Below, piece after piece: positions 1-8,375 of a stretch of DNA of 36,121 bases. The translations under genes and the position numbers were made by a program. The stretch is taken from contig NZ_JALJYG010000016.1 of the NCBI RefSeq assembly GCF_024170505.1, positions 1 through 36,121 of the forward strand. The letters run 5' to 3'. Numbering within the stretch: the stretch's first letter is position 1; each line of letters begins with the position of its first letter. Origin of the DNA: Methanocalculus alkaliphilus. Its GTDB lineage: Archaea > Halobacteriota > Methanomicrobia > Methanomicrobiales > Methanocorpusculaceae. Below the pieces are notes generated by a model that was not told where the DNA came from, made no database searches, and saw only the letters and a list, made by a program, of their open reading frames with translations.

Positions 1-79
1 CCTTAATTGCAAAATTAAAGAACGTGCTCATTGAGTACTGATCGATCACACACTATAAAGTACTTTCGATGGAACGAGG

Positions 80-1468
80 TTATTCGAAGTTCTCTTTACA
101 TAATAAATGTAGCTGAGTTTCTGTTGCCCGAGGATTTGCCGGATATGGCGTTGGTTCGACATAGCGTCTGGCATCATGTACATAGTAAACCGGACCTTTT
201 TTTGATAATACCCCCTGAATAATATTATTACTCATATACACTTTTCCATACGGACTCTGTTCTGGTGCGAGATCATGAAACGTCTGTCTAACAGGACCAG
301 TTTCCGCATACCGACTATCCATAATATTATATTCAATCCATGCTCCGGTTCGTGGCTGGCCTCTCTGATTATAGGCATTCTGATCCGTTCCAAGGAAGGT
401 ATTATGATGAATCCAAATCCAGTCGCCTCCCCATTGCAAAGCGTCCGGATCCTGATGCATATCAAAATAAGCAGACTCTGCATTTGGACCGACGATATTG
501 TACCGTGCTTCAAATGAGCAGTATGGTCTGCCCGCACCTGTTATGGAATGCCGATTATTATCGAACAGATTTGCTTCGATTAAAACTTCCGAATTAAATA
601 AAATAATTCCATACCCGGTTCCAGTAAAAAGATTTGTATGGATATGGTTGTGATGGATGTATTGCCCGCTGTCTGGCCCTGTATCCTGTAAACGAATAGC
701 TGCATATCCCCATTCATAAATTTCACAATTATCTACTTCGAAATTGTCATGGTTTGATCGTATGGCGTGTCGTCCATCCCTGAAATTCTCTGAGGTCGGG
801 TATGGCCCCTGCAGTCTGAGCCCGGTTATTCGGATATCAGGACCATCAGTGTTAAATGGGCGGCCGGATTGAGGATCACCAGCAAATGCGTTCTGATATA
901 TCCGGCCGCCAGGAGCTCCGTTTTCACCTCGATTACTCGCTATTGTCACGCCTCCGGGAATACGGATATCAAAGGTTCCTGAGAGGTCGATGTGTGCATT
1001 TCCATCAACATACACAATATCGCCAGGCTTCGCCTGGTTTAATGCTGCAAGTAACCCGGCCTTATCATGAATGATCGCTATGACCCGGGGATCATTGGGT
1101 TGAATAATATCATTATATCCAATTCCACCCCCGATGGGGTTCCCTGTGGGGTTTGCATCTGCACCATAGGGTAACGAAGTGTCAGGATTTTGATCAGGAT
1201 GAAGAAGAAGCAATAAAGTTGAGAGCCACAGATCTTTCTGTTTCATAATCGAATTAAGCGACAGAATTCCTATGGGTATAGTATGATCATGTCTTTCTGC
1301 AGTATTTTTCATCTCCAGGTTCTCACAGTCGTTTATGGGTATAGACTCTGGTGCAATGGAGCTTGAGGGAAGTGCTATAGCATTGGAAGTAGAGAAAAAA
1401 CTTAAAAGTAGAATAAAAACCATAGCTTTTACATAGTCATCTACTCCTGATATTGATAAACGATACAT
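80..1468 (-). CDS. Secreted right-handed beta-helix (pectate-lyase-like) protein
   Basis: Probable exported polysaccharide-binding or -cleaving protein. The N-terminus has a hydrophobic stretch (AMVFILLLSFF) followed by a small-residue region, as in a signal peptide. The body has the Asn/Gly/His-rich repeats of parallel beta-helix proteins: PGDIVYVDGNAHIDL, an IRITGLRLQGP rung, NNRHSITGAG, and WIWIHHNTFLGTDQN, which resembles the core of pectate-lyase folds. The exact substrate cannot be read from the sequence. The frame opens at a TTG (1480), but an AAGGAG box lies almost on top of it, so the ATG at 1468 is preferred, although its spacing is long (about 14 nt). It diverges from the glycosyltransferase at 1801 and may trim or anchor the glycan made by this locus; that role is inference. 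Confidence 0.75.
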   Translation of the reverse strand: MYRLSISGVDDYVKAMVFILLLSFFSTSNAIALPSSSIAPESIPINDCENLEMKNTAERHDHTIPIGILSLNSIMKQKDLWLSTLLLLLHPDQNPDTSLPYGADANPTGNPIGGGIGYNDIIQPNDPRVIAIIHDKAGLLAALNQAKPGDIVYVDGNAHIDLSGTFDIRIPGGVTIASNRGENGAPGGRIYQNAFAGDPQSGRPFNTDGPDIRITGLRLQGPYPTSENFRDGRHAIRSNHDNFEVDNCEIYEWGYAAIRLQDTGPDSGQYIHHNHIHTNLFTGTGYGIILFNSEVLIEANLFDNNRHSITGAGRPYCSFEARYNIVGPNAESAYFDMHQDPDALQWGGDWIWIHHNTFLGTDQNAYNQRGQPRTGAWIEYNIMDSRYAETGPVRQTFHDLAPEQSPYGKVYMSNNIIQGVLSKKGPVYYVHDARRYVEPTPYPANPRATETQLHLLCKENFE

Positions 1469-1480
1469 AAGGACGTGCAA

Positions 1481-1800
1481 ATCTCCTTAGGAAGCTGCAT
1501 AATATATATTTATCCACATATACAATTATATTATATACAATAACTATTTATATAATAAACAATAGTTGTATAAAAATTGACGATTGTGAAGGTACCTTCA
1601 TGTTCAGAAGTGGCGAATACTTCTAAATTTATAACTAAATCATATTATTTAAATATAAGAATTCAATAAGATATGTAGCACGAGTAATTCAACCCTTTTA
1701 ATCGACCCGGGAGAGTAGACAAACACTGGTAAGGAGGAGATATTATTAATATCAAGAATAAATCACTCTTATTTATGATTTATATTATAGAGGCGGTTGA
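1481..1800. promoter_or_regulatory. Divergent AT-rich intergenic region with candidate promoters
   Basis: This 320-bp stretch has no convincing gene. It is very AT-rich, with TATA-like runs such as TTTATATAATAA near 1549, and it separates two divergent genes, so promoters for both probably lie here. A strong Shine-Dalgarno-like AAGGAGGAGA at about 1732 is not followed by a usable start codon at normal spacing. The site that probably serves the next gene is GAGGCGG, just before 1801. Confidence 0.4.
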
Positions 1801-2991
1801 ATGGATCATACGACGTTAAAACAAGGAAAGAATCTACTCGTAATCAGTCATTCATACAATAACTTCCAAAAAAGCACCATTGAAGGTCTATCCCCCTTTT
1901 TTCGGAGTATTAACGTATTAGTTCGAACGAATCCCTTTGCTGAAGTAGCTGCCTATATTCCGATTGCATACCTGGAAAGATTTAAAAAGAGTTATAAGAT
2001 AGATACGCATCAAATCCCAGAGAATATTAATGTGCAATTAACACCAATCTGGTATCTCCCAGGTGATAGAAGCTACAAATCACTTGGCAATAAACATTTT
2101 TCTTCTGTTGATAAAGCCATACGAACTCATCAGCTGGAATGGGATCTAATTCATGCGCAATTTACATGGTCAGCAGGATATGTTGGAGCTAAATTAAAAG
2201 AAAAATACAATGTACCTTTCATAGTAACGGCACGAGGAGATGACATCTATTCCCTGCCATTCAAGGATGATGATTGGCAAACCCGGATTGAGTATGTTCT
2301 AAATACTGCAGACTATATTACAACAGTGAGTAGGAGCAATATTGATTGTATTAAAAAATTACATGTTAAAACACCAGTAGAATTAATATATAATGGATAT
2401 AATCCGGACATCTTTTATCCGAAGGATATGGTGACATGCAGAAGGGATCTCAACCTTCCATCTGATAAAAAAATTATTTTGACTGTAGGAAATCTCGAGC
2501 CGGTGAAAGGTCAAAAATTTTTAATTGATGCTATGAATACCATCATTCAAAAAAGAGAAGATGTCCTGTGTATTATCGTTGGAGCCGGAGGACTGAGGAA
2601 TGTTCTTAAACGGCAGATACATGCACTAGGGTTAGATCGATCAATAATTCTTACTGGTGAAAAACCCCACAATACCATCGCAGACTGGATAAATGCATCT
2701 GATATATTTGTTTTACCAAGTCTGAATGAAGGGAATCCGAATGTCATGTTTGAAACACTCGGATGTGGAAAGCCTTTTGTCGGCACAAGAGTTGGCGGAA
2801 TTCCAGATATTATTACATCAGAGCAATATGGCTATCTTGTAGAACCAGGTAATTCAGATGAGTTAGAGCAAAAAATTTCTATCGCGCTCGATAAGTCCTG
2901 GAACAGAAGAAGTATTGTGGATTATGCAGAGCAGTTTGCTCGAGAGAAGATGTCATACAAAATGATTGCTTTATATAATAAGTTCATATAA
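1801..2991 (+). CDS. Glycosyltransferase family 4 (GT-B fold)
   Basis: Cytoplasmic or membrane-associated retaining glycosyltransferase, expected to move a sugar from a nucleotide donor onto a growing surface glycan. The 396-residue protein has the GT-B layout: an N-terminal acceptor half with VTARGDDIY, the linker IYNGYNPDIFYP, then a donor-binding half opening with ILTVGNLEPVKGQKF and carrying the EX7E motif in NEGNPNVMFETLGCGKP, followed by GTRVGGIPDII. The length is normal for GT4. The start is ATG with GAGGCGG upstream. It is followed after 224 bp by a flippase gene in the same direction. Donor and acceptor are not predictable. Confidence 0.88.
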   Translation: MDHTTLKQGKNLLVISHSYNNFQKSTIEGLSPFFRSINVLVRTNPFAEVAAYIPIAYLERFKKSYKIDTHQIPENINVQLTPIWYLPGDRSYKSLGNKHFSSVDKAIRTHQLEWDLIHAQFTWSAGYVGAKLKEKYNVPFIVTARGDDIYSLPFKDDDWQTRIEYVLNTADYITTVSRSNIDCIKKLHVKTPVELIYNGYNPDIFYPKDMVTCRRDLNLPSDKKIILTVGNLEPVKGQKFLIDAMNTIIQKREDVLCIIVGAGGLRNVLKRQIHALGLDRSIILTGEKPHNTIADWINASDIFVLPSLNEGNPNVMFETLGCGKPFVGTRVGGIPDIITSEQYGYLVEPGNSDELEQKISIALDKSWNRRSIVDYAEQFAREKMSYKMIALYNKFI

Positions 2992-3129
2992 TTAATTTCA
3001 TGATCTCTATTTAAATATTGTATATAACTCTTAATTCAGGAAGGAATTATATTTTTAACCTTTTCCAAGTATATTGTATGTCAACACAGACAAAGAGAGG
3101 AGGGTGGAGCGAAGTATACGTACATATCA

Positions 3130-3219
3130 ATGCCTGATAGAAAAGAACGATGGCAACATAGTGAATTTTCAAATGCGATAATTATTATAATTACACAGAC
3201 ATCATATATTAAATCATGA
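3130..3219 (+). CDS. Possible 29-residue leader ORF overlapping the flippase start
   Basis: A short frame starts at ATG 3130 (MPDRKERWQHSEF) and ends in a TGA that overlaps the ATG of the flippase gene as ATGA. The flippase has no clear ribosome site of its own, so reading this small frame could couple translation into it. The peptide has a run of five isoleucines, no recognisable domain and no good ribosome site of its own. It may simply be chance in AT-rich DNA. Confidence 0.2.
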   Translation: MPDRKERWQHSEFSNAIIIIITQTSYIKS

Positions 3220-4577
3220 ATTGGTGGCCGTTTGGAAAGCAAAAAGCAGTCACTTTTTTAACCAGTACCTCCATTGGTGCCAAATTCATACATTTCATTA
3301 ATAAAAACCCATTGTATAAGGGTGTATTAGTCCTGGGCAGCGGAACTGCATTAGCCCAGCTGATAGGAATTCTCTCGATGCCAATCATCACACGGCTCTA
3401 TACCCCTTCCGATCTGGGTATGCTGACGATTTATTCATCAATTTTGTCATTAGTTATTGTTACAGCTTCCTTTCGATATGAAATTGCATATCCTTTGCCA
3501 AAAAAGAATGAGGATGTTGTAAACCTCTTTGCATTATGTCTTCTTTTGCTTATTGGAACAACCATCGGTTTTTCTCTTCTGCTCATCATTGCAGGGAATT
3601 TTTTTATTGTTTTTTTTAATCTGGATTCTGTTCAATCGATAGTATGGTTACTTATCATTGGTTTTTTTGGTATGGGGCTCTATACAATCCTCAACCACTG
3701 GGCAATTCGCCAGAGAAACTATACGAAAATCACTCATACAAAAATTAACCAGAGTGTTAGTGGATCTGTCGCAAAAATCGTACTTGGAATGCTAGCGATG
3801 GGTCCCATAGGTTTAATAGTAGGTCATATAATCAGTCAGATCGCAGGGATCGGGACATTTTTAAAGGCCATTTGGAAGAGTGAGCGGACCAGTTTCAAAG
3901 TGGTTTCATTTTCAGGCATCAGGTCGGTTGCAAAGGAATACTGGAAATTTCCAGCATTTAGTATCCCTTCATCTTTTTTAAACGCCTTTGCTTTACAACT
4001 ACCTCCAATCATGTTATTATACTTATATAATTCACAGATTGTTGGCTTCTATGCACTTGCCCATATGTTAATCGTCGCACCAGGGAGTGTTATTAAAGCA
4101 TCAATAGGACAGGCATTTCATGGAGATGCAGCCAAGATGGTTCGAGAGGGATCTCCTGAGTTAAAGACATTATATATTCAAACAGTGAAACACCTCTCTC
4201 TGCTTGCAATTCCTCTCATAGGTATACCCTCCCTGTTGGGGCCTTTGTATGTACCAATACTATTTGGAGAGGAATGGATTGATGCAGGGTGGTATTTACT
4301 TCCATTAGCACTGATGGTTATACCAGCATTCGTCATCTCTCCAATAACACGATTGGATCTCCTGGGATATAACCACTGGATGTTAATCTGGGATGCAATG
4401 AGGGTCTTAGGAGTCGTTGGAGGTTTTTATATTTGTTATCTATTTGAATTTCCAGTGCTCCTTACCCTTACGGTTTACTCAATCATATTATTAATAATGT
4501 ATTTTATTGTTATGCTCCTCAATCTTAAGGCCATCGACAACTTTAATCTTCAGCAATGGGCAGATAAACCAGTATGA
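3216..4577 (+). CDS. Wzx-type polysaccharide flippase (MOP/MATE-like superfamily)
   Basis: Polytopic membrane protein predicted to flip a lipid-linked oligosaccharide across the cytoplasmic membrane. The 453 residues contain about 12 hydrophobic segments. The N-terminal part has the family signature: GSGTALAQLIGILSMPIITRLYTPSDLG followed by a loop and an RYEIAYPLP segment typical of O-antigen/teichoic-acid-type exporters (the first stretch is residues 43-70 or so). The length is normal for Wzx. No strong ribosome site precedes the ATG, and the gene overlaps a tiny upstream frame by ATGA. Together with the ABC exporter at 32.5-34.5 kb, the window offers two alternative routes for glycan export. 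Confidence 0.88.
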   Translation: MNWWPFGKQKAVTFLTSTSIGAKFIHFINKNPLYKGVLVLGSGTALAQLIGILSMPIITRLYTPSDLGMLTIYSSILSLVIVTASFRYEIAYPLPKKNEDVVNLFALCLLLLIGTTIGFSLLLIIAGNFFIVFFNLDSVQSIVWLLIIGFFGMGLYTILNHWAIRQRNYTKITHTKINQSVSGSVAKIVLGMLAMGPIGLIVGHIISQIAGIGTFLKAIWKSERTSFKVVSFSGIRSVAKEYWKFPAFSIPSSFLNAFALQLPPIMLLYLYNSQIVGFYALAHMLIVAPGSVIKASIGQAFHGDAAKMVREGSPELKTLYIQTVKHLSLLAIPLIGIPSLLGPLYVPILFGEEWIDAGWYLLPLALMVIPAFVISPITRLDLLGYNHWMLIWDAMRVLGVVGGFYICYLFEFPVLLTLTVYSIILLIMYFIVMLLNLKAIDNFNLQQWADKPV

Positions 4578-4717
4578 ATCAGGGCTGGGCAAGAGATCCA
4601 TGGGAGGAGGACGGGCACGTGTCAACGCAGTTCTGGATGGTATACGATCTATAATAAAAATACAATTCATCAAAAAACTTCATAATCGGAGTTCAGGTAT
4701 TGTCACCAAATTATCAA

Positions 4718-5698
4718 TTATAATGCAATTCTAAACGAATGAAAAATGGTTTTTGTATGAACTCCATAATAGGGAATTAATATCGGATCGAAATTTAAGG
4801 CAAATTTTGAAAGGTTTTCTGTATTGGCTGCCATCATGAAAATTTTGTTAACATCAGAAGACTGAAGGTTCTGCAATATCTCTGATAATAAAAAAAAGGT
4901 GGCTCCCGTGTGCAGGTAATCCGGATCAGCAGCAGCAAACCATCGATATGCCCCTTGCTTGTCCCAAATAATACATTCTCCTGATATCGGTATACCATCC
5001 TGCGTTGAGGCAATCCACATTGCTCCGATATTTGTCTGATGTATCATATCCAATAATGTCGTTAATTGCTTTTTTTCAAAAGGAACTTTCATATTCTGTT
5101 TTTCATATGTTTTGACTGCGAGATCCCACATCAGATCATTATTAAATTCTTTACTAATAGATATATTTTCATTTTGTGCTTTAGTGATATTTCTCTTTGC
5201 ATTTCTCGAAAGAGAAGCAAAAATATTGCGATCAAGAGGCAGAACATATGTATATTTAATAAAAGACTTCCATTTACTCCAGATTAAAGGTCGAATGTCG
5301 GTAAGTGCAGGATTATTAATAATTGTAATATTCGGATATCCAAGTTTATATATTGCATCAGATAACGCCGTGATAATTTCCTGAGTCCATACTTCCTGCT
5401 GACGAACATCTGCAGAGTCACTAAATGCTAATACAAAACCCGAGTAGGGAGTTAAAGGAACGCTTGTAATAGCACTTTTTATCCCATACAAATAATTTCG
5501 TTCATATAAACAACAACCCCCGACCAGTTTATCCTGGTGGAAGGCCCCCAATAATACAAATCTACAGTCCAAGCTTTCTGAATTGCATTTCAGCCAATTA
5601 ATTGTGTGAAATACCGTTCCCTGAGGGGATGATGATACCAGGTCATCCCAGCGACGATAGTCATTGGAACCTAATTCATGGACTGATATACCGGTCAT
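4718..5698 (-). CDS. FemAB/GNAT-like acyl- or aminoacyltransferase, paralogue 1
   Basis: Member of the FemAB/peptidoglycan-bridge (Acetyltransf_6-like GNAT) group. In bacteria such enzymes add amino acids from aminoacyl-tRNA to cell-wall precursors; archaea lack murein, so the acceptor here is unknown. Visible conserved blocks are SSPQGTVF near residue 27 of the full frame, VGGCCLYERN near 62, NNPALTDIRP near 131, SGECIIWDKQGAYRW near 242 and MMAANTENLSKFALNFDP near 291. The frame opens at 5707, but the second Met (5698) is better spaced from GAAGGGATG. It is the most divergent of the three paralogues in 4.7-9.4 kb and is followed by convergent flippase DNA. Confidence 0.78.
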   Translation of the reverse strand: MTGISVHELGSNDYRRWDDLVSSSPQGTVFHTINWLKCNSESLDCRFVLLGAFHQDKLVGGCCLYERNYLYGIKSAITSVPLTPYSGFVLAFSDSADVRQQEVWTQEIITALSDAIYKLGYPNITIINNPALTDIRPLIWSKWKSFIKYTYVLPLDRNIFASLSRNAKRNITKAQNENISISKEFNNDLMWDLAVKTYEKQNMKVPFEKKQLTTLLDMIHQTNIGAMWIASTQDGIPISGECIIWDKQGAYRWFAAADPDYLHTGATFFLLSEILQNLQSSDVNKIFMMAANTENLSKFALNFDPILIPYYGVHTKTIFHSFRIAL

Positions 5699-5874
5699 AG
5701 GTGGCATCCCTTCAGAGGCTTCTCATTCGTCATTACCATCTTCCCCCTTCGCGATCATCAAATATTTAAAAATATTAAAAGAAGACATATCATACATAAT
5801 ACAATACACCCAACATAATTATTATACATAAAAAATTTAAACCATATATACCATATACCATTTAATAATCACCC

Positions 5875-6879
5875 TCACCCATTTTTGAAGTGACGTAAGA
5901 GAGTAAGGATTAAGGAATCTCTACTAACACCATAATATGGCACCAAAACAGGATTGAAGCCCGTTGCAAACCCAGTAGATTGGGGGGTGTTCGCATGCAT
6001 AATATTAACCTCCTTCAACCCTCTCTTCTGTAATTCCTCGAATGTACGATACATCAATAGATACTTCGCTCCGGTGTCGTGAATGTCCGGTGAGTGAGCA
6101 GCATTCCAGGCATATGCTCGTTTATTATCCCATACCCAGAAATATGATGCCAATAGTTCTCCGGATGAATCCCTCACAGTCTTCATCTCACCGGAACCGG
6201 TCAATTGGAAGATATCAAAAAATTTTTGGAGCATGAGCTTATTCAGGGGAGGTGGTGAATTGCGTTGTTCAAACTCCTCCATAAGTAATTGATAGTGAGA
6301 GTCGATGGAGAAATGATTTCCAAATTGAAGATCTTCATTAATTGCCTGACGTATCTGTTCCTTGGTATTCGATGAAAAATCCTCATATGAGAATTGTTCC
6401 AGATTGATATAGTACGTATATGCTACGGTACATTCCCAGTCCTGCCGGAGAAATGGCCGAATATCCACAAGATTCGGAGAGTTTGAAATGGAGATTGAGG
6501 CATACTTTTCCTTAATAATATATTCACTAAGTGCATTAAGGCAGACATTATACTCCATCTCTTTCTTCCGTATCTTTATCTCATCCGTCTTTTTATATAT
6601 AAAGCCACAAAATGGCGTATCCGGCCCCTTCGAGACGGCATATTTACCAATGATGTGGTTTCTCCGTTCAAATAATGAACATCCACCAATGAGATCTTCA
6701 TCCAAAAAACATCCGATTATCTTCAGCCTGCTGCCCGTTGCTTCAGCAAGGATAGCCAAGTACCTACTGGAAGAAAAAATACTCCCCTGTGGTGATTCTT
6801 CAACGAGACTGTCCCATTGTGGATAATCCACTTGTGTAAGAGGGCGGACCCAGGCTGCATTCCGACTCATCAGGATCAA
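5875..6879 (-). CDS. FemAB/GNAT-like acyl- or aminoacyltransferase, paralogue 2
   Basis: Close relative of the protein at 8376-9386. Shared blocks are VRPLTQVDYPQWDSLVEES then PQGSIFSSSRYL, LIGGCSLFERRN, GPDTPFCGFIY, SISNSPNLVDIRPFL, TYYINLEQF, ASYFWVWDNKRAYAWN and NIMHANTPQSTGFATGFNP. At 334 residues it is shorter than bacterial FemA/FemX proteins and fits compact archaeal or bacterial FemAB-like proteins of exopolysaccharide loci. The start may be the first Met or the Met three codons later (6870). An amino-acid or acyl transfer onto a sugar amine of the local glycan is a reasonable inference but is not shown by sequence. Confidence 0.8.
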   Translation of the reverse strand: MILMSRNAAWVRPLTQVDYPQWDSLVEESPQGSIFSSSRYLAILAEATGSRLKIIGCFLDEDLIGGCSLFERRNHIIGKYAVSKGPDTPFCGFIYKKTDEIKIRKKEMEYNVCLNALSEYIIKEKYASISISNSPNLVDIRPFLRQDWECTVAYTYYINLEQFSYEDFSSNTKEQIRQAINEDLQFGNHFSIDSHYQLLMEEFEQRNSPPPLNKLMLQKFFDIFQLTGSGEMKTVRDSSGELLASYFWVWDNKRAYAWNAAHSPDIHDTGAKYLLMYRTFEELQKRGLKEVNIMHANTPQSTGFATGFNPVLVPYYGVSRDSLILTLLRHFKNG

Positions 6880-7048
6880 TTCACTGCTTATTCTGTTTTC
6901 TGTACCATTCTTATCCCTCTCTTGTCCGAGGGGTACATCATCACCCGGCGTATCACCATACGATTATTTTTACCATAGAATATATGTTTGTAAATAATAT
7001 TAATATCTTTTCATGTCAATGTAATTATGAAGGAGGAGAAACACTCCC
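6880..7048. promoter_or_regulatory. Divergent promoter region between FemAB paralogue 2 and the radical SAM unit
   Basis: AT-rich DNA between two divergent transcription units, with a TATA-like stretch around 6962-7010. A very strong ribosome-site motif AAGGAGGAG at 7030-7038 lies 10 nt before an ATG at 7049. No larger gene is seen here. Confidence 0.35.
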
Positions 7049-7135
7049 ATGGAACAATCCATGAGATCCATTCTGAAGGCTTCCGTCCTCCACTACCAGT
7101 ACAAGTACGAAATATATAAAATAAATAAAATATAA
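7049..7135 (+). CDS. Candidate 28-residue peptide ORF upstream of the radical SAM gene
   Basis: A short frame starts at ATG 7049, 10 nt after AAGGAGGAG, the strongest ribosome site in this part of the window. It reads MEQSMRSILKASVL and then a Tyr-rich tail, HYQYKYEIYKINKI. It ends 62 nt before the radical SAM gene on the same strand, the position usually taken by a precursor peptide of a radical-SAM-modified peptide or by a leader. The AT-rich codons of the tail could equally be chance. An overlapping alternative frame (ATG 7027) lacks a ribosome site. Confidence 0.3.
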   Translation: MEQSMRSILKASVLHYQYKYEIYKINKI

Positions 7136-7197
7136 TAATATTACAGATAGTTTCTTTGAAACATCCAACTGAAAGAGTGACGTCTGATGAGTGAGAT

Positions 7198-8358
7198 ATG
7201 ACACTTATTGAAGAGTTGAAAATACTACTATCAGGTCTGTGTGAACACCCTGTTCCATCTGTAGTGGATATCAACCTCACAACGAGATGCAATCAAAATT
7301 GTATGTATTGTGAGATAGGTCAGGGGATGCTCAAGCCGGAAAGAGAAGGCAAGCGCTTTCTGAACCTGCATGATATACAATGGATCATCGATCAGATGAA
7401 GGATGGTGAAATTCAAAGTTTGATTCTCCTTGGGGGAGAGCCCTTTTTATTCAGAGATATATTTTCTGTTATTGAATATGCATCAGATAAAATACAAAAT
7501 ATTTCCATTATAACAAACGGAATGCAGATTCCACAATTATCAATAGAAGAATTAACCATATTGCGATTATCGAATTGCAAAATTATTGTATCTTTAGACT
7601 CGTTTGATGCAAAAACACATAACAGGATACGGGGGTGTCCCGATGCGTACGAAAAAGCTGTTCAGGCTATCAGAATTCTCATCGATCACCAGATTCCTGT
7701 ACAGATAGAAACCGTCATGACACACTATAATTATCACGAACTCTCTGATATCGTGAAGAAGGCATATTCAATGGGGGTTTCATCAGTTCAATTTGTCCCG
7801 CTCATAACGGTCTCAAATTTTCCATCAGTCAATGGGATACCAGAAAAATATACATTAAATCCCAAATTAGAACATATTGAGAGACTTTCTCAGGAATTTG
7901 ACGCGATTCTTTCTTTTGAAGAAGAGCATACAATAAAAACCAATATCCATGACATTAAAAAATGGATGGGGTACTATATCCTTTTCCATACAGCATCAAC
8001 GAATGAGAGTGATTTCTTTTTTGAATATCGTCTGAAGAGATTTTTTTGCTGGACGATATACACTCGTATCAAGATCAATGCCTATGGGGAAATACAGCCA
8101 TGCAACCTTATACCATCTCATATTTCCATATATACTGACCCTGATGAACCGCTTCTCCACAAATGGAATAGATCCTGTGAGGAAGTTCGTACGGCAATAA
8201 AAGAGCAGAACTATCCCCGGCAGTGTAATGGCTGTTACAGTTCCCATACAAGAAACCTTCTGTTATCCACGATGAAGTATCCTTTCGAGAACAGGCATAC
8301 TATTCCTCAAATAATCCTTGAACAGATAGAAAGGATGAAAAAGAAGAGCCTCGGTTAG
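7198..8358 (+). CDS. Radical SAM protein with SPASM-like C-terminal cysteines
   Basis: Predicted [4Fe-4S] radical S-adenosylmethionine enzyme of 386 residues. The cluster-binding CxxxCxxC motif is C31-C35-C38 within TTRCNQNCMYCEIG, and the SAM-binding GGEP is at 79-82 (LILLGGEPFLF). SLDSFDAKTHNRIRG follows, as in the MoaA/PqqE/anSME-like group. The C-terminus has further cysteines in FFCW, GEIQPCNL and RQCNGCYSS, which suggest a partial SPASM or twitch domain with extra clusters, typical of enzymes acting on peptides or other macromolecules. It lies alone on the + strand between two FemAB-like genes on the - strand. The substrate is unknown; peptide, glycan or lipid are all possible. Confidence 0.88.
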   Translation: MTLIEELKILLSGLCEHPVPSVVDINLTTRCNQNCMYCEIGQGMLKPEREGKRFLNLHDIQWIIDQMKDGEIQSLILLGGEPFLFRDIFSVIEYASDKIQNISIITNGMQIPQLSIEELTILRLSNCKIIVSLDSFDAKTHNRIRGCPDAYEKAVQAIRILIDHQIPVQIETVMTHYNYHELSDIVKKAYSMGVSSVQFVPLITVSNFPSVNGIPEKYTLNPKLEHIERLSQEFDAILSFEEEHTIKTNIHDIKKWMGYYILFHTASTNESDFFFEYRLKRFFCWTIYTRIKINAYGEIQPCNLIPSHISIYTDPDEPLLHKWNRSCEEVRTAIKEQNYPRQCNGCYSSHTRNLLLSTMKYPFENRHTIPQIILEQIERMKKKSLG

Positions 8359-8375
8359 TTCGTCCGGGTTGATAA

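Noticed and set aside
1725-1760. Strong AAGGAGGAGA ribosome-like box at 1732 suggesting a small gene
   Set aside because: No ATG, GTG or TTG follows at usable spacing in a meaningful frame.
5835-5865. Short ACCATATA-type tandem repeat
   Set aside because: Only two to three imperfect units in AT-rich intergenic DNA; no array structure.
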